From Acidovorax temperans (lineage in GTDB: Bacteria > Pseudomonadota > Gammaproteobacteria > Burkholderiales > Burkholderiaceae_C), in the NCBI RefSeq assembly GCF_006716905.1, contig NZ_VFPV01000002.1, positions 772,501 through 836,500 of the forward strand: a stretch of 64,000 bases of DNA, in the 5' to 3' direction. This document shows positions 36,751 to 45,772 of this stretch, in pieces. The translations under genes and the position numbers were made by a program. The notes under the pieces are model-generated. The model did not search any database and was not told the DNA's origin. It saw only the letters and a list, made by a program, of their open reading frames with translations. Position 1 is the stretch's first letter, and every line of letters begins with the position of its first letter.

Positions 36751-37563
36751 CCGGAGCGGCGCAACACCTAAAATTTGTGTAGTTGTAGTGACAGCTTTTG
36801 CTGGCGACCCCAGTGAAGCTGCAATGCCACTCCTCCTGATGGACTAAAAGCAAACAAGGAACCCTCATGCAAAAGACGAATCGTTTGGCACTGGCTGTGC
36901 TGGCTCGCCTGGGCAGCACCGCTGCTTTCGCTCAAAGCAGCGTGACCCTGTATGGTCGCGTGAACACCACCGTGGAACGCCAAGAAGTGGGCAACGTCAA
37001 GACGACTGGCCTGTTCAACAACTCCTCGCGTTTCGGCTTCAAGGGCACGGAAGACCTGGGTGGCGGCCTGAAGGCTGGCTTCCAGCTGGAAAGTGGTTTT
37101 GAATCTGACACCGGTGCCTCTTCCGGCGCTTTCTTCGGTCGCCAAAGCGAAGTGAACCTGTCCGGCGGCTTCGGTACTGTCCGTTTGGGCAATTTCATTG
37201 CTGAGTCCTACTACGCCACTACTGACTACGTCAGCATGCACAACCACGACACTGGCTCTTCGATTGACGCCCTGTACGCTGGCGTGATGCGTGATGTCAA
37301 TAAGATTGGCTATCGCACTCCTACCTTCGGTGGTCTGACTATCGACGCAGCTGTGTCTTTGCACGAAGCTCCTACAGGTACCAGCGGCAAGAACGCTTTC
37401 GACTTGGCTGCTAACTACAACCTGGGCGCTCTGGCTCTGGGTGCTGGCTACTCCAAGCAAGGCGACGTGAACCAATGGGATGGACGCCCCCACCCTAAAC
37501 GGCATCGAAAGTGCCACAGTGGAGATGTCAGTTTTTCCACCTCAACGAGCAGGAGCGTCCACC

Positions 37564-38613
37564 ATGAAGATTACAACCATTGGCATCGATTTGGCCAAGA
37601 ATGTGTTCCAGGTCCACGGCGTGGATGAGCACGGCAAAGCCGTGTTCAACAAGCCGCTCAAGCGCGAACAGATGGCTGCCTTCTTCGTGAACCTGCCGCC
37701 CTGCCTGATTGGCATGGAAGCCTGCGGCAGCGCCCACCACTGGGCGCGCAAGCTTCAGGGCATGGGCCACACCGTGCGCCTGATGGCACCCCAGTTCGTC
37801 AAGCCCTACGTCAAGACCAACAAGAACGATGCAGCCGATTCGGCTGCCATCTGCGAAGCCGTCACCCGCCCGAGCATGCGCTTCGTACCGATCAAGAACG
37901 TGGAGCAGCAAGGCGTGCTGGCCCTGCACCGGGTGCGCCAGGGCTTTGTCAAGGCCCGCACTGCACAGGCCAACCAGATCCGGGGCCTGCTGGCCGAGTT
38001 TGGGGTGATCGTTCCCCAAGGCATAGGCCACATTACCCAACGGGTGCCAATGCTCATTGAGGATGCAGCCAACGAGTTGCCCGGCGTGTTTAGACTGTTG
38101 ATACAACGTCTGCTCGAGCACCTCAAGGAGCTTGACTGCCAGGTGCAGGAGCTGGAGGCACAAATCGTGGCCTGGCACCGCCAAAGCGACTTGAGTCGCA
38201 AACTCGGGCAGATCCCCGGCATTGGCCCCATCACGGCCTGCGCATTGGTGGCATCTCTGGGGGATGCAAAGAACTTCAAGGATGGCAGGCAGGTGGCAGC
38301 CTGGCTAGGGCTGGTGCCACGCCAACACTCCAGCGGGGGCAAACAAAACCTGCTGGGTATCAGCAAACGGGGCGACACGTATTTGCGCACCTTGCTGATT
38401 CACGGAGCGCGCTCGGTGATCTATCACGCCCAGAAAAAAGACCAGCACCAAGGCCAGGGCAGCGCGCAGTGTGGCTGGCTCAATGGTGTGCTGCAGCGGC
38501 GCAACAAGAACGTAGCGGCGGTGGCGCTGGCCAACAAGAATGCCCGCATCGTGTGGGCGTTGCTCGCGCATGACAGGAGCTACGAGCCGGGCTACGTACG
38601 AGAGTCGGTCTGA
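37564..38613 (+). CDS. IS110-family (IS1111 group) DEDD transposase
   Basis: A 349-residue recombinase, distinct from but homologous to that at 18841. The RuvC-like residues lie in GIDLAKNVFQVHGVD, IGMEACGSAHHWA and TNKNDAADSAAICEA. The Tnp domain has IPGIGPITACALVASLGDA, AAWLGLVPRQHSSGGK and GISKRGDTYLRTLLIHGAR. ATG 37564 follows an AGGAG (37549-37553); the open frame upstream covers the element's left end and is not used. Confidence 0.94.
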   Translation: MKITTIGIDLAKNVFQVHGVDEHGKAVFNKPLKREQMAAFFVNLPPCLIGMEACGSAHHWARKLQGMGHTVRLMAPQFVKPYVKTNKNDAADSAAICEAVTRPSMRFVPIKNVEQQGVLALHRVRQGFVKARTAQANQIRGLLAEFGVIVPQGIGHITQRVPMLIEDAANELPGVFRLLIQRLLEHLKELDCQVQELEAQIVAWHRQSDLSRKLGQIPGIGPITACALVASLGDAKNFKDGRQVAAWLGLVPRQHSSGGKQNLLGISKRGDTYLRTLLIHGARSVIYHAQKKDQHQGQGSAQCGWLNGVLQRRNKNVAAVALANKNARIVWALLAHDRSYEPGYVRESV

Positions 38614-38871
38614 GCAACTAGCGCCGGCACGACAAGAACGAGGAGCGGGAGAAAACCAACCGATTGCTCAAGCAATCATGAAGTGATGGCAAGACAGGTC
38701 AGACCGTGGTGGATGAAATCCGATAAGAACGTGGCACTTGGAGTGCGTTGAACCGATAGGACCTCCACCAGCGATTCCCATCAGGGACCGTGGCTCGCGC
38801 CACAACAAGTCCGGATATACGGGTGCAATCTTTACCTTCTTGGCAGCAGTGAGTGAGGGCTTGGCTTATTC
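38614..38871 (+). ncRNA. Putative bridge RNA region of IS1111-group copy 2
   Basis: The 3' non-coding end, conserved in blocks with copy 1 (GTGATGG, CAGGTCA-ACCG, AATCCGATA, CCTCCACC-GCGA, CCATCAGGG). The target-binding loop would be expected to match the porin target around CGTGAAC/CAGTTCGC. The RNA itself is inferred from knowledge of the IS110/IS1111 system. Confidence 0.5.
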
Positions 38872-39307
38872 GGGGCGTCCATATACAGTTCGCAGCCCGC
38901 GCTCTGTACACCTTCGGTGCTTTCACCGTTGGCGGCTACGTGCAACGTGACGAAGGCGCTTTTGTTGCTAACGGCGGCAAGCGCAACACCTTCCGTCTGG
39001 CTGGTGCTTACAACCTGGGCGCTTCTGAGTTCCACGTGAACGTGGGCCGTGCAGGTGAGTACAAGAACATCAACGACAGTGATGCTACCCAGTACACTGT
39101 TGGCTACAACTACAACCTGAGCAAGCGCACCAAAGTGTACGGTTACTACACTCGTATCAACAATAGCAGCGAAGGCACTTATGGCCTGGGGCGTAGTCCG
39201 GTTGGTCGAGGCGTTGACTCTAACTCCCTCGCAGTTGGTATCCGCCACAATTTCTAATTGGGCTTCAATGCTGGCAGCTGAGGCTGCCGGTCTTGGTCTG
39301 ATAACAG

Positions 39308-39339
39308 AGCCTTGCATCCTTTGGGATGTGAGGCTTTTT
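39308..39339 (+). terminator. Terminator after the porin gene
   Basis: AGCCTTGCATCC pairs with GGATGTGAGGCT around a TTTG loop, followed by TTTTT. It lies about 50 nt after the porin stop codon. Confidence 0.75.
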
Positions 39340-39851
39340 GCTTTGGTGCCTGGCAACGGATGTAGTAGGCAAGACGGAGCGCAGGAGGTGCTGTTTCGCT
39401 CCACTCCACCCACCTGCTGCACTGTTTACCGTGTTCTGCCGAGGTTCTCGGGGGGGGCGTGGATGTGCAGATTGAGCATACGTTTTGGTGAGTTTCGACA
39501 AGGCCATCTCCTACCGGAGCATCTACATCTGATTCAGCTGTCTCTGAAGGTGCCCGAGCTGTTAGGAACTGGAGGTGCCTGCAGACTTTTGCCAAAGGCT
39601 TTGGCGGTCGCGGCCACCCCCGCAGGGTGCCTGGTGTGCACGCCAAGTCATCGTCGGCAGGCAGGCTTCAGAAGGAATTAGAGAGATGAGGGGGCGTGCT
39701 TGGTGGGGATTGTGTGCTATTCCCCTGTAGCCCCCTGCGCGTTGGCAGAGGGCCTGGACGGACTGTTGCCGCCCTTGATGAACGAGTTTTGATGGAGCTA
39801 CGGCGGCACAGCACTTGCTGCGCCGCCAGGTTGGGTCATCCGTTTAATCGG
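39340..39851. other. Gene-free stretch between the porin and actP
   Basis: About 510 bases with no frame I would accept as coding on either strand. It holds two hairpins: GCCAAAG-G-CTTTGGC near 39590 and GGCGGCACAGC/GCTGCGCCGCC at 39802-39827. The second lies just past the actP stop codon and may end its transcript, though it lacks a T-run. Confidence 0.6.
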
Positions 39852-41585
39852 TCAGTGCCCCGAGGCACCGGCCGCACCCAGACCGGTTTCCGAACGCACT
39901 TGCTGCGCCGGGAAGGCTGCACGCTCACGTTGCGCGTTCGCGCTGCGGTCTAGCAAGGAGAAGATCCAGATGCCTGCAAAGCCGATGGCCATGGAGAACA
40001 GCGCTGGGGAGGTGTACGGGAACAGTGCGCTGCCTTTGGGGTTGCCCAGAACGGCTTCCCACACCGAGGGAGATACCACCGTGAGGCCCACCGACGACAC
40101 CAGGCCCATGAAGCCGCCGATCACGGCGCCCTTGGTGGTGCAGTCCTTCCACAAAACGCTCATGAACAGCACCGGGAAGTTGGCAGAAGCCGCAATCGCA
40201 AAGGCCAGCGACACCATGAAGGCAATGTTCTGCTTCTCGAACACAATGCCCAACACCACGGCCACCACGCCCAGCGTCAATGTAGTGATGCGCGATACGC
40301 GCAGTTCTGCGGCGCTGTCAGCCTTGCCCTTCTTGAACACGGTGGCGTACAGGTCGTGCGACACGGCCGATGCGCCCGACAGCGTCAGGCCTGCCACCAC
40401 CGCCAGAATGGTGGCGAAAGCCACGGCCGAGATAAAACCGTAGAACACGTCGCCACCCACGGACTTGGCCACCAGCACGGCAGCCATATTGGCTGTGCCT
40501 GCACCGCCCTTGATGACACCCGTCACGGTGTCAGAGAACTCGGGGTTTGTGAGCACCAGGGTGATGGCGCCGAAACCGATGATGAAGATCAGCACGTAGA
40601 AGTAGCCGATCCAGGTGGTGGCCCAGAACACGCTCTTGCGGGCTTCCTTCGCGTCGGGCACGGTGAAGAAGCGCATCAGGATGTGGGGCAGGCCGGCGGT
40701 ACCGAACATCAAGGCCATGCCGAAGCTGATGGCGGAGATGGGGTCTTTGATGAAGCCACCGGGGCCCATGATGGCCAAGCCGATCTTGGCGGCTTCTTCA
40801 GCGGGCTTGCCAGAGTTGGCAGCAATGGATGTCTTCACAGCCACGCCTTTGGCAAACAATGCTTCGGGGCTGAAGCCGAACTGCGCCATCACCATGAAGG
40901 CCATGAAGGTCACGCCCGCCAGCAGCAGGCAGGCTTTGATGATTTGCACCCAGGTGGTGGCGGTCATGCCGCCGAAAAGCACATACACCATCATCAAGCC
41001 GCCCACCAGTACCACGGCGATCCAGTAGTCCAGGCCGAACAGCAGTTTGATGAGTTGGCCCGCGCCCACCATCTGGGCGATCAGGTAGAACGCCACCACC
41101 ACCAGCGTGCCACTGGCGGCAAAGGCGCGGATGGGCGTTTGCTGAAAGCGATAGCCTGCCACGTCGGCAAACGTGAACTTGCCCAGGTTGCGCAGCCGCT
41201 CGGCCATCAAAAAGGTGATGACAGGCCAGCCCACCAGGAAGCCGATGGAGTAGATGAGGCCGTCATAGCCGCTGGCCATCACGGCGGCGGAAATGCCCAG
41301 GAAGGATGCGGCAGACATGTAGTCGCCTGCAATCGCCAGACCATTTTGAAAACCGGTGATACCACCACCGCCGGTATAGAAGTCAGCGGCAGACCGCGTT
41401 TTGGCGGCGGCCCATTTGGTGATCCACAGCGTGCCGGCCACGAACAGGCCAAACATGACAATTGCAGTCCAGTTGGTGGATTGCTTGGCGGCTTCGCCCA
41501 CGTCGCCGCCCGCAGCGTGCGCCAGCGTACCCAGGCTCAGGGCGGCCAGAACGGCCGCTATAGAAGTGATGTTGCGCGTTTTCAT
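39852..41585 (-). CDS. actP: Cation/acetate symporter
   Basis: A 577-residue sodium:solute symporter family protein for acetate (and related short acids such as glycolate). It begins with a signal-like segment ([20 protein letters not shown], ending near AHA), then about 13 membrane helices. Family stretches include [33 protein letters not shown] and [20 protein letters not shown]. The length fits ActP (about 550 residues). It overlaps the DUF485 gene by 4 nt (ATGA), a standard pairing. Confidence 0.95.
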   Translation of the reverse strand: MKTRNITSIAAVLAALSLGTLAHAAGGDVGEAAKQSTNWTAIVMFGLFVAGTLWITKWAAAKTRSAADFYTGGGGITGFQNGLAIAGDYMSAASFLGISAAVMASGYDGLIYSIGFLVGWPVITFLMAERLRNLGKFTFADVAGYRFQQTPIRAFAASGTLVVVAFYLIAQMVGAGQLIKLLFGLDYWIAVVLVGGLMMVYVLFGGMTATTWVQIIKACLLLAGVTFMAFMVMAQFGFSPEALFAKGVAVKTSIAANSGKPAEEAAKIGLAIMGPGGFIKDPISAISFGMALMFGTAGLPHILMRFFTVPDAKEARKSVFWATTWIGYFYVLIFIIGFGAITLVLTNPEFSDTVTGVIKGGAGTANMAAVLVAKSVGGDVFYGFISAVAFATILAVVAGLTLSGASAVSHDLYATVFKKGKADSAAELRVSRITTLTLGVVAVVLGIVFEKQNIAFMVSLAFAIAASANFPVLFMSVLWKDCTTKGAVIGGFMGLVSSVGLTVVSPSVWEAVLGNPKGSALFPYTSPALFSMAIGFAGIWIFSLLDRSANAQRERAAFPAQQVRSETGLGAAGASGH

Positions 41586-41890
41586 CGGGCGGCGTCCTTG
41601 AGAATGGCTTGGGTCAGTGCGTCATAGCGTCCATTGGCGCGGCGCACATAGATGCCTGTGATGACGATCGTGAACACGATGACGCCGAACCCCAGTGGCA
41701 CGCCCAGGGTGGTCACGCCGTTGCCGATGGGCTGCGCCAGAAACGGCTTATTGAACGCGATCAGCGCGATGTACCCGTAGTAGACGAAGAGCATCAACAC
41801 GGTGAGCAGCCAGCCAAAACGGTTGCGCTCACGCTTGAGTTCCAGGTACTTTGGGTGGCTTTGAATTCTTTCTGCCACGGGGTCGGTCAT
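41582..41890 (-). CDS. DUF485 small membrane protein (YjcH-like)
   Basis: A 102-residue protein with two membrane helices (about 26-48 and 62-86) and the family motif [22 protein letters not shown]485 proteins are encoded directly upstream of ActP and are thought to be its accessory subunit. ATG 41890 was chosen because the motif follows; GGAGATAACC provides the ribosome site. The stop overlaps the actP ATG. Confidence 0.93.
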   Translation of the reverse strand: MTDPVAERIQSHPKYLELKRERNRFGWLLTVLMLFVYYGYIALIAFNKPFLAQPIGNGVTTLGVPLGFGVIVFTIVITGIYVRRANGRYDALTQAILKDAAR

Positions 41891-42328
41891 GGTTATCTCC
41901 AGAGGTTTCAGGATCGTCTGCAGAGCCGTTTGGAAGCCTCTGCATGTTGGAGAGGATTCTGAAAACGGGGACTGACCAGCCACTTACGCACGCATTGGGT
42001 TTGACTAGGGGTTTGTCCTTGGCAGGGTTGTCCCGGAGATGTGGAGTCAGGACTTACCCGAATCCTCAGCGTCGCCCATAGTGGTCTGGGACGACATTTG
42101 TTGGCACCGTGTGGCGTGTTTCTCGCATCAAGAAAAAAGAGATCAGGGTTGGCACTGATCGGATCGAGGGGTGTCGTCTGTTACTCGCAGCTGCGCTTTC
42201 AACGGCGGCGTGACTTTGTCAGTTTTGGGTCAGATGAGACTCTGATATTGCGGCCCACGGAGCGGTGAGGGCATTTCGGTGTAACGCCTTTTTCGCATCC
42301 GAAAACACCTACACAGGAGACACACACC
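41891..42328. other. Divergent intergenic region between DUF485-actP and the MFS gene
   Basis: 438 bases carrying the promoters of both divergent units. The last 20 nt before the MFS gene contain its ribosome site (AGGAG at 42316-42320). I see no strong palindrome and no coding frame in the rest. Confidence 0.5.
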
Positions 42329-43990
42329 ATGGCAACAACCCATCCCGCACCGCGGCCGATGTCGCCCGAAGAGAGGAAGGTCATCTTCGCTTCGTCCCTC
42401 GGCACCGTTTTCGAGTGGTACGACTTTTATCTATACGGTTCGCTGGCAGCCATCATTGCCAAGCAGTTCTTCAGCGGCCTGGACGCGGGCTCTGCCTTCA
42501 TCTTTGCGCTGCTGGCTTTTGCCGCAGGCTTCATTGTTCGTCCGTTCGGCGCCATCTTCTTCGGCCGCCTGGGCGACATGATCGGCCGCAAGTACACGTT
42601 CCTGGTCACCATCCTGATCATGGGCCTGTCCACGTTCATCGTGGGCATCCTGCCGACGTATGCTTCGATCGGCGTGGCGGCCCCCATCATCCTGATCGTG
42701 CTGCGCCTGCTGCAAGGCCTGGCACTGGGCGGTGAATACGGCGGTGCTGCCACCTATGTGGCCGAGCACGCCCCCCACGGCAGGCGCGGTGCCTACACGG
42801 CATGGATTCAGACTACCGCCACGCTGGGCCTGTTCCTGTCGCTGATGGTGATTTTGGGCACACGCACCATCACTGGCGAAGAAGCGTTCGCCGACTGGGG
42901 CTGGCGCGTTCCGTTCATCGTGTCCATCGCACTGCTGGCCATTTCGGTGTGGATCCGCCTGGCCATGAACGAATCGCCTGCCTTCCAGAAAATGAAGGCC
43001 GAGGGCAAGACCTCCAAGGCTCCGCTGAAGGAATCCTTCGGTGAGTGGAAGAACCTCAAGATCGTGATCCTGGCACTGGTGGGTCTGACCGCCGGTCAGG
43101 CCGTGGTGTGGTACACGGGCCAGTTCTATGCCCTGTTCTTCCTGACGCAAGCGCTGAAGGTCGATGGCGCCACCGCCAACATCCTTGTGGCCGTTTCGCT
43201 GCTGATCGGCACGCCGTTCTTCATCGTGTTCGGTGCCCTGTCCGACAAGATCGGCCGCAAGCCCATCATCCTGGCAGGCTGCCTGCTGGCGGCCCTCACG
43301 TACTTCCCCGTGTTCGGTGCACTGACCAAGGCGGCCAACCCCGCCCTGGCGGAAGCCCAGGCCAAGAACAAGGTGGTGGTGGTGGCCGACCCCAACGAGT
43401 GCTCGTTCCAGTTCAACCCCACCGGCACCGTCAAGTTCACCAGCTCGTGCGACATCGCCAAGCAGGTGCTGGCCGGCGCTTCGGTGAGCTATGAGAACTC
43501 GCCCGGCGCCGCAGGCACCCCCGCCGTGATCAAGATCGGTGAAACCGCCATCACCGGCTACAGCAGCAAGGGCCTGCCCGCTGACGAAGCCAAGAAGAAG
43601 GACGCCGAGTTCAAGAAGGCCGTGGCCGATGCGCTCAAGGCCGCCGGCTACCCCACGAAGGCCGACCCGGCCCGCATCGACAAGGTCATGGTTACGGCCA
43701 TCCTGGTGTACCTGGTGCTGCTGGTGACCATGGTGTACGGCCCCATCGCCGCCATGCTGGTCGAAATGTTCCCCACCCGCATCCGTTACACGTCCATGTC
43801 CCTGCCGTACCACATCGGTAACGGCTGGTTCGGCGGCCTGCTGCCTACCACGGCGTTTGCCATCGTGGCCCAGACCGGCAACATGTACAACGGCCTGTGG
43901 TACCCCATCATCATTGCCGGTGCCACGGTGGTGATCGGTGGCCTGTTCATCAAGGAAACCAAGGACGTGGACATCTACGCCAACGACTGA
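42329..43990 (+). CDS. MHS-type MFS transporter with a large extracytoplasmic insert
   Basis: A 553-residue metabolite:H+ symporter-family MFS protein. The N-terminal half has FEWYDFYLYGSLAAIIAKQF, the motif A GRLGDMIGRKYT and RLLQGLALGGEYGGAATYVAE; the second half has a motif A copy GALSDKIGRKPII. Between helices in the C-terminal half (about residues 331-452) lies an extra hydrophilic domain of roughly 120 residues with two Cys (NECSFQF, TSSCDIAK). Typical MHS carriers have about 430-450 residues. Probable substrate is a carboxylate, since actP is next door; that is an inference. Confidence 0.9.
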   Translation: MATTHPAPRPMSPEERKVIFASSLGTVFEWYDFYLYGSLAAIIAKQFFSGLDAGSAFIFALLAFAAGFIVRPFGAIFFGRLGDMIGRKYTFLVTILIMGLSTFIVGILPTYASIGVAAPIILIVLRLLQGLALGGEYGGAATYVAEHAPHGRRGAYTAWIQTTATLGLFLSLMVILGTRTITGEEAFADWGWRVPFIVSIALLAISVWIRLAMNESPAFQKMKAEGKTSKAPLKESFGEWKNLKIVILALVGLTAGQAVVWYTGQFYALFFLTQALKVDGATANILVAVSLLIGTPFFIVFGALSDKIGRKPIILAGCLLAALTYFPVFGALTKAANPALAEAQAKNKVVVVADPNECSFQFNPTGTVKFTSSCDIAKQVLAGASVSYENSPGAAGTPAVIKIGETAITGYSSKGLPADEAKKKDAEFKKAVADALKAAGYPTKADPARIDKVMVTAILVYLVLLVTMVYGPIAAMLVEMFPTRIRYTSMSLPYHIGNGWFGGLLPTTAFAIVAQTGNMYNGLWYPIIIAGATVVIGGLFIKETKDVDIYAND

Positions 43991-44138
43991 TCGTTACTGA
44001 GCGGTGTACAGGGCCTGCCCGGGAACGGGCGGGTCCTGTGTTCCATCAAGGGGCTTGTGTCGTGCACCAGTACAACCCACAACCCTGCGCCTCAGGCAGG
44101 CCCTTTGATTGAACAAACCCAACCCAGAAGGAATTGCT

Positions 44139-44318
44139 ATGTGGAAAATTATTGTTGGCTTCGTCTTGTTTGCCGCCGTGTCGATGTACGTGATCATCAT
44201 GGCGGGCGACAAGGCTGATATGGGCGGTGAAAAGCACGGCGCAGACGCTGTGCATGCTCCTGAACCTGCTGCATCCGCCGCGCCTGCAGCCCCAGCCGCG
44301 CCTGCCAGCGCTCAGTGA
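44139..44318 (+). CDS. Small single-span membrane protein
   Basis: A 59-residue protein with one N-terminal membrane helix (WKIIVGFVLFAAVSMYVIIM, about residues 2-21) and an Ala/Pro-rich tail (PAASAAPAAPAAP). AGAAGGA precedes ATG 44139 by 6 nt. It follows the MFS gene by about 150 nt on the same strand and is closed by a strong terminator. Function unknown; it may be an accessory of the MFS carrier. Confidence 0.72.
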   Translation: MWKIIVGFVLFAAVSMYVIIMAGDKADMGGEKHGADAVHAPEPAASAAPAAPAAPASAQ

Positions 44319-44360
44319 CATTCTGGGCCGCGTAGTCTGCTGCGCAGCATTCGCCAAGTA

Positions 44361-44397
44361 AAAAGGCCCGCTCTTTCATCAGAGCGGGCCTTTTTTT
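44361..44397. terminator. Bidirectional terminator
   Basis: GGCCCGCTCT-TTCATC-AGAGCGGGCC with AAAA on the left and seven T on the right, so it can stop both the plus-strand small protein transcript and the minus-strand binding-protein transcript that converge here. Confidence 0.92.
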
Positions 44398-44413
44398 ATG
44401 GGGGCTTGCTGCT

Positions 44414-45526
44414 TTAGCGTCGGAACTTGCCGTCGGTGCCAATGATGGAGAGGTCCGCAAAGTCCAGCCCGGTGTGGTCTTCGGGGCTGTAGGAAACCTC
44501 CAGGCCGCCCAGGTCAAACTTGCGCAAACCTTCAAGCGCCGCCTGGATTTTTTCGCGGGATGGCTTGGGCCCTGCGCGTTTGAGTCCTTCCACCAGCACC
44601 TTGGCAGCGGCAAAGCCTTCCAGCATGGCGGGGCTGATATCGCCCAGGCCTTGGGCACGCGCCAGGTCCTGGGCTTCCTTCACCATGGGGTACGTTACTG
44701 CGCGTTCATTGGGGTAGACCTGGGTCACGATGACGCCGCGTGCGTTGGCGCCCATGCTCTTGATGAAGCCGGTAGAGGCATTGTTCGACAAGGTCACGAT
44801 CTGCGCGGCGGAGCCTGCCCCGCGAATGGCGTTGCTGGCCTCCACCACGGACGAGCCCGAGGCAATGATCAGCACCGCCTGCGCGTCTGCCTTGGTCAGC
44901 TTGGCGGCAATGGGCGCAAAGTCGGGCTTGGCGCGGTCAAACTTTTCTTGCAGCACCGGCGTGAGTTTGGCGGCCACCAGTCCCTTTTGTGCGCCCGCCA
45001 GGCCATCGGCACCGAAGCTGTCATCGGCATAGACCACGCCAATGCGTGTGATGCCCATGGATGCCAGGTGGGTCATGGCCTTTTCGGCTTCACGCTGGTA
45101 GGTGGCGCGCACGTTGAACACATGCTTGCGCACTGGCTGGTGCAGCACCATGGCCCCGGTGGATGGGCCCACCAGCGGCACGCCATGCTTGTCCAGCAGC
45201 GGGATGATGGCTTCGGTGTGGGGGGTGCCCCGGTTCAGGAACAGCGCCAGCACGTTGTTTTCTTCGATCAGCTTGCGCGCGTTTTCGGCAGCGAGCTTGG
45301 GGTCGAACTTGTCGTCCAGCGCGATGAGCTCGATCTTCTGGCCGTTGACGCCGCCCTTGGCGTTGACCATGTCAATGTAGAGCTTCGCCCCATCAGAGGC
45401 TTCTTTCACCCCTGCAGCCACCTGCCCGGTGAAACCTGCGGTCTGCCCCACCAGCAATTGGGCCTGGGCGGCCCCCAGCGTGGCGCAGAGGGCTGCGGCG
45501 ATCCAGCATTTCTTCAAGGCGTGCAT
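44414..45526 (-). CDS. ABC transporter substrate-binding protein (LivK-like)
   Basis: A 370-residue periplasmic binding protein of the Peripla_BP_6 type (branched-chain amino acids, amides or aromatic acids). Signal peptide MHALKKCWIAAALCATLGAA, cleavage near AQA. Characteristic features are GQTAGFTGQVAAGVKEASDG near the start and VYADDSFGADGLAGAQ in the middle. No permease or ATPase gene is adjacent, so it is an orphan here. ATG 45526 follows AGGAGAGAC. Confidence 0.9.
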   Translation of the reverse strand: MHALKKCWIAAALCATLGAAQAQLLVGQTAGFTGQVAAGVKEASDGAKLYIDMVNAKGGVNGQKIELIALDDKFDPKLAAENARKLIEENNVLALFLNRGTPHTEAIIPLLDKHGVPLVGPSTGAMVLHQPVRKHVFNVRATYQREAEKAMTHLASMGITRIGVVYADDSFGADGLAGAQKGLVAAKLTPVLQEKFDRAKPDFAPIAAKLTKADAQAVLIIASGSSVVEASNAIRGAGSAAQIVTLSNNASTGFIKSMGANARGVIVTQVYPNERAVTYPMVKEAQDLARAQGLGDISPAMLEGFAAAKVLVEGLKRAGPKPSREKIQAALEGLRKFDLGGLEVSYSPEDHTGLDFADLSIIGTDGKFRR

Positions 45527-45772
45527 GGCTTGTCTCTCCTGGTGAATTTTTGTTGTCGCTGCTGTAGCGGAGTCCTGTTTCTCCTCCGTAACTCCCCAGG
45601 GCCGCACGTTATTCAGGGCGGATTGGGCAGGGATGCCGTCTTGGTGTTGGGCTGCGCACTGACGCGGGCCGAGCTAACACCGCAGTACCGTCAAGGGTTG
45701 CAACCTGCTGCCACTGCGTTGTCAGCAGGCGCTGCCTAGAATGTTCGGCCTTATTCCTGAAAGACTGCCTCC

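Larger units (their letters stand above)
37473..38885 (+). mobile_element. IS110-family element, IS1111 group (copy 2)
   Basis: A 1,413-bp element. Subterminal inverted repeats ATGGACGCCCC (37480-37490) and its complement (38872-38882) leave 7 nt outside on the left and 3 nt on the right, as in copy 1. Removing exactly this interval restores the porin frame (AAC then CAG), which fixes the ends with no target duplication. Confidence 0.92.
36867..39257 (+). pseudogene. Gram-negative porin interrupted by an IS1111-group element
   Basis: The 5' part (36867-37472, 202 codons) begins with a signal peptide (MQKTNRLALAVLARLGST, cleavage after AAFA) and the porin_4 start QSSVTLYGRVNT. The 3' part (38886-39257) resumes in the same frame with QFAARALYTFGAFTVGGYVQ and ends SNSLAVGIRHNF, with the terminal Phe needed for outer-membrane insertion. 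Joined, it makes a normal 325-residue trimeric porin. The gene is split exactly between codons. A good ribosome site (AAGGAA) precedes the ATG. Confidence 0.93.

Noticed and set aside
40356-41627. A 423-codon open frame antisense to actP
   Set aside because: It mirrors the codon pattern of actP and its His/Gln/Gly-rich product is typical of antisense frames in high-GC genes.
45527-45772. Looked for a LexA (SOS) box before uvrA
   Set aside because: No CTGT-N8-ACAG-like site is present in the divergent gap.
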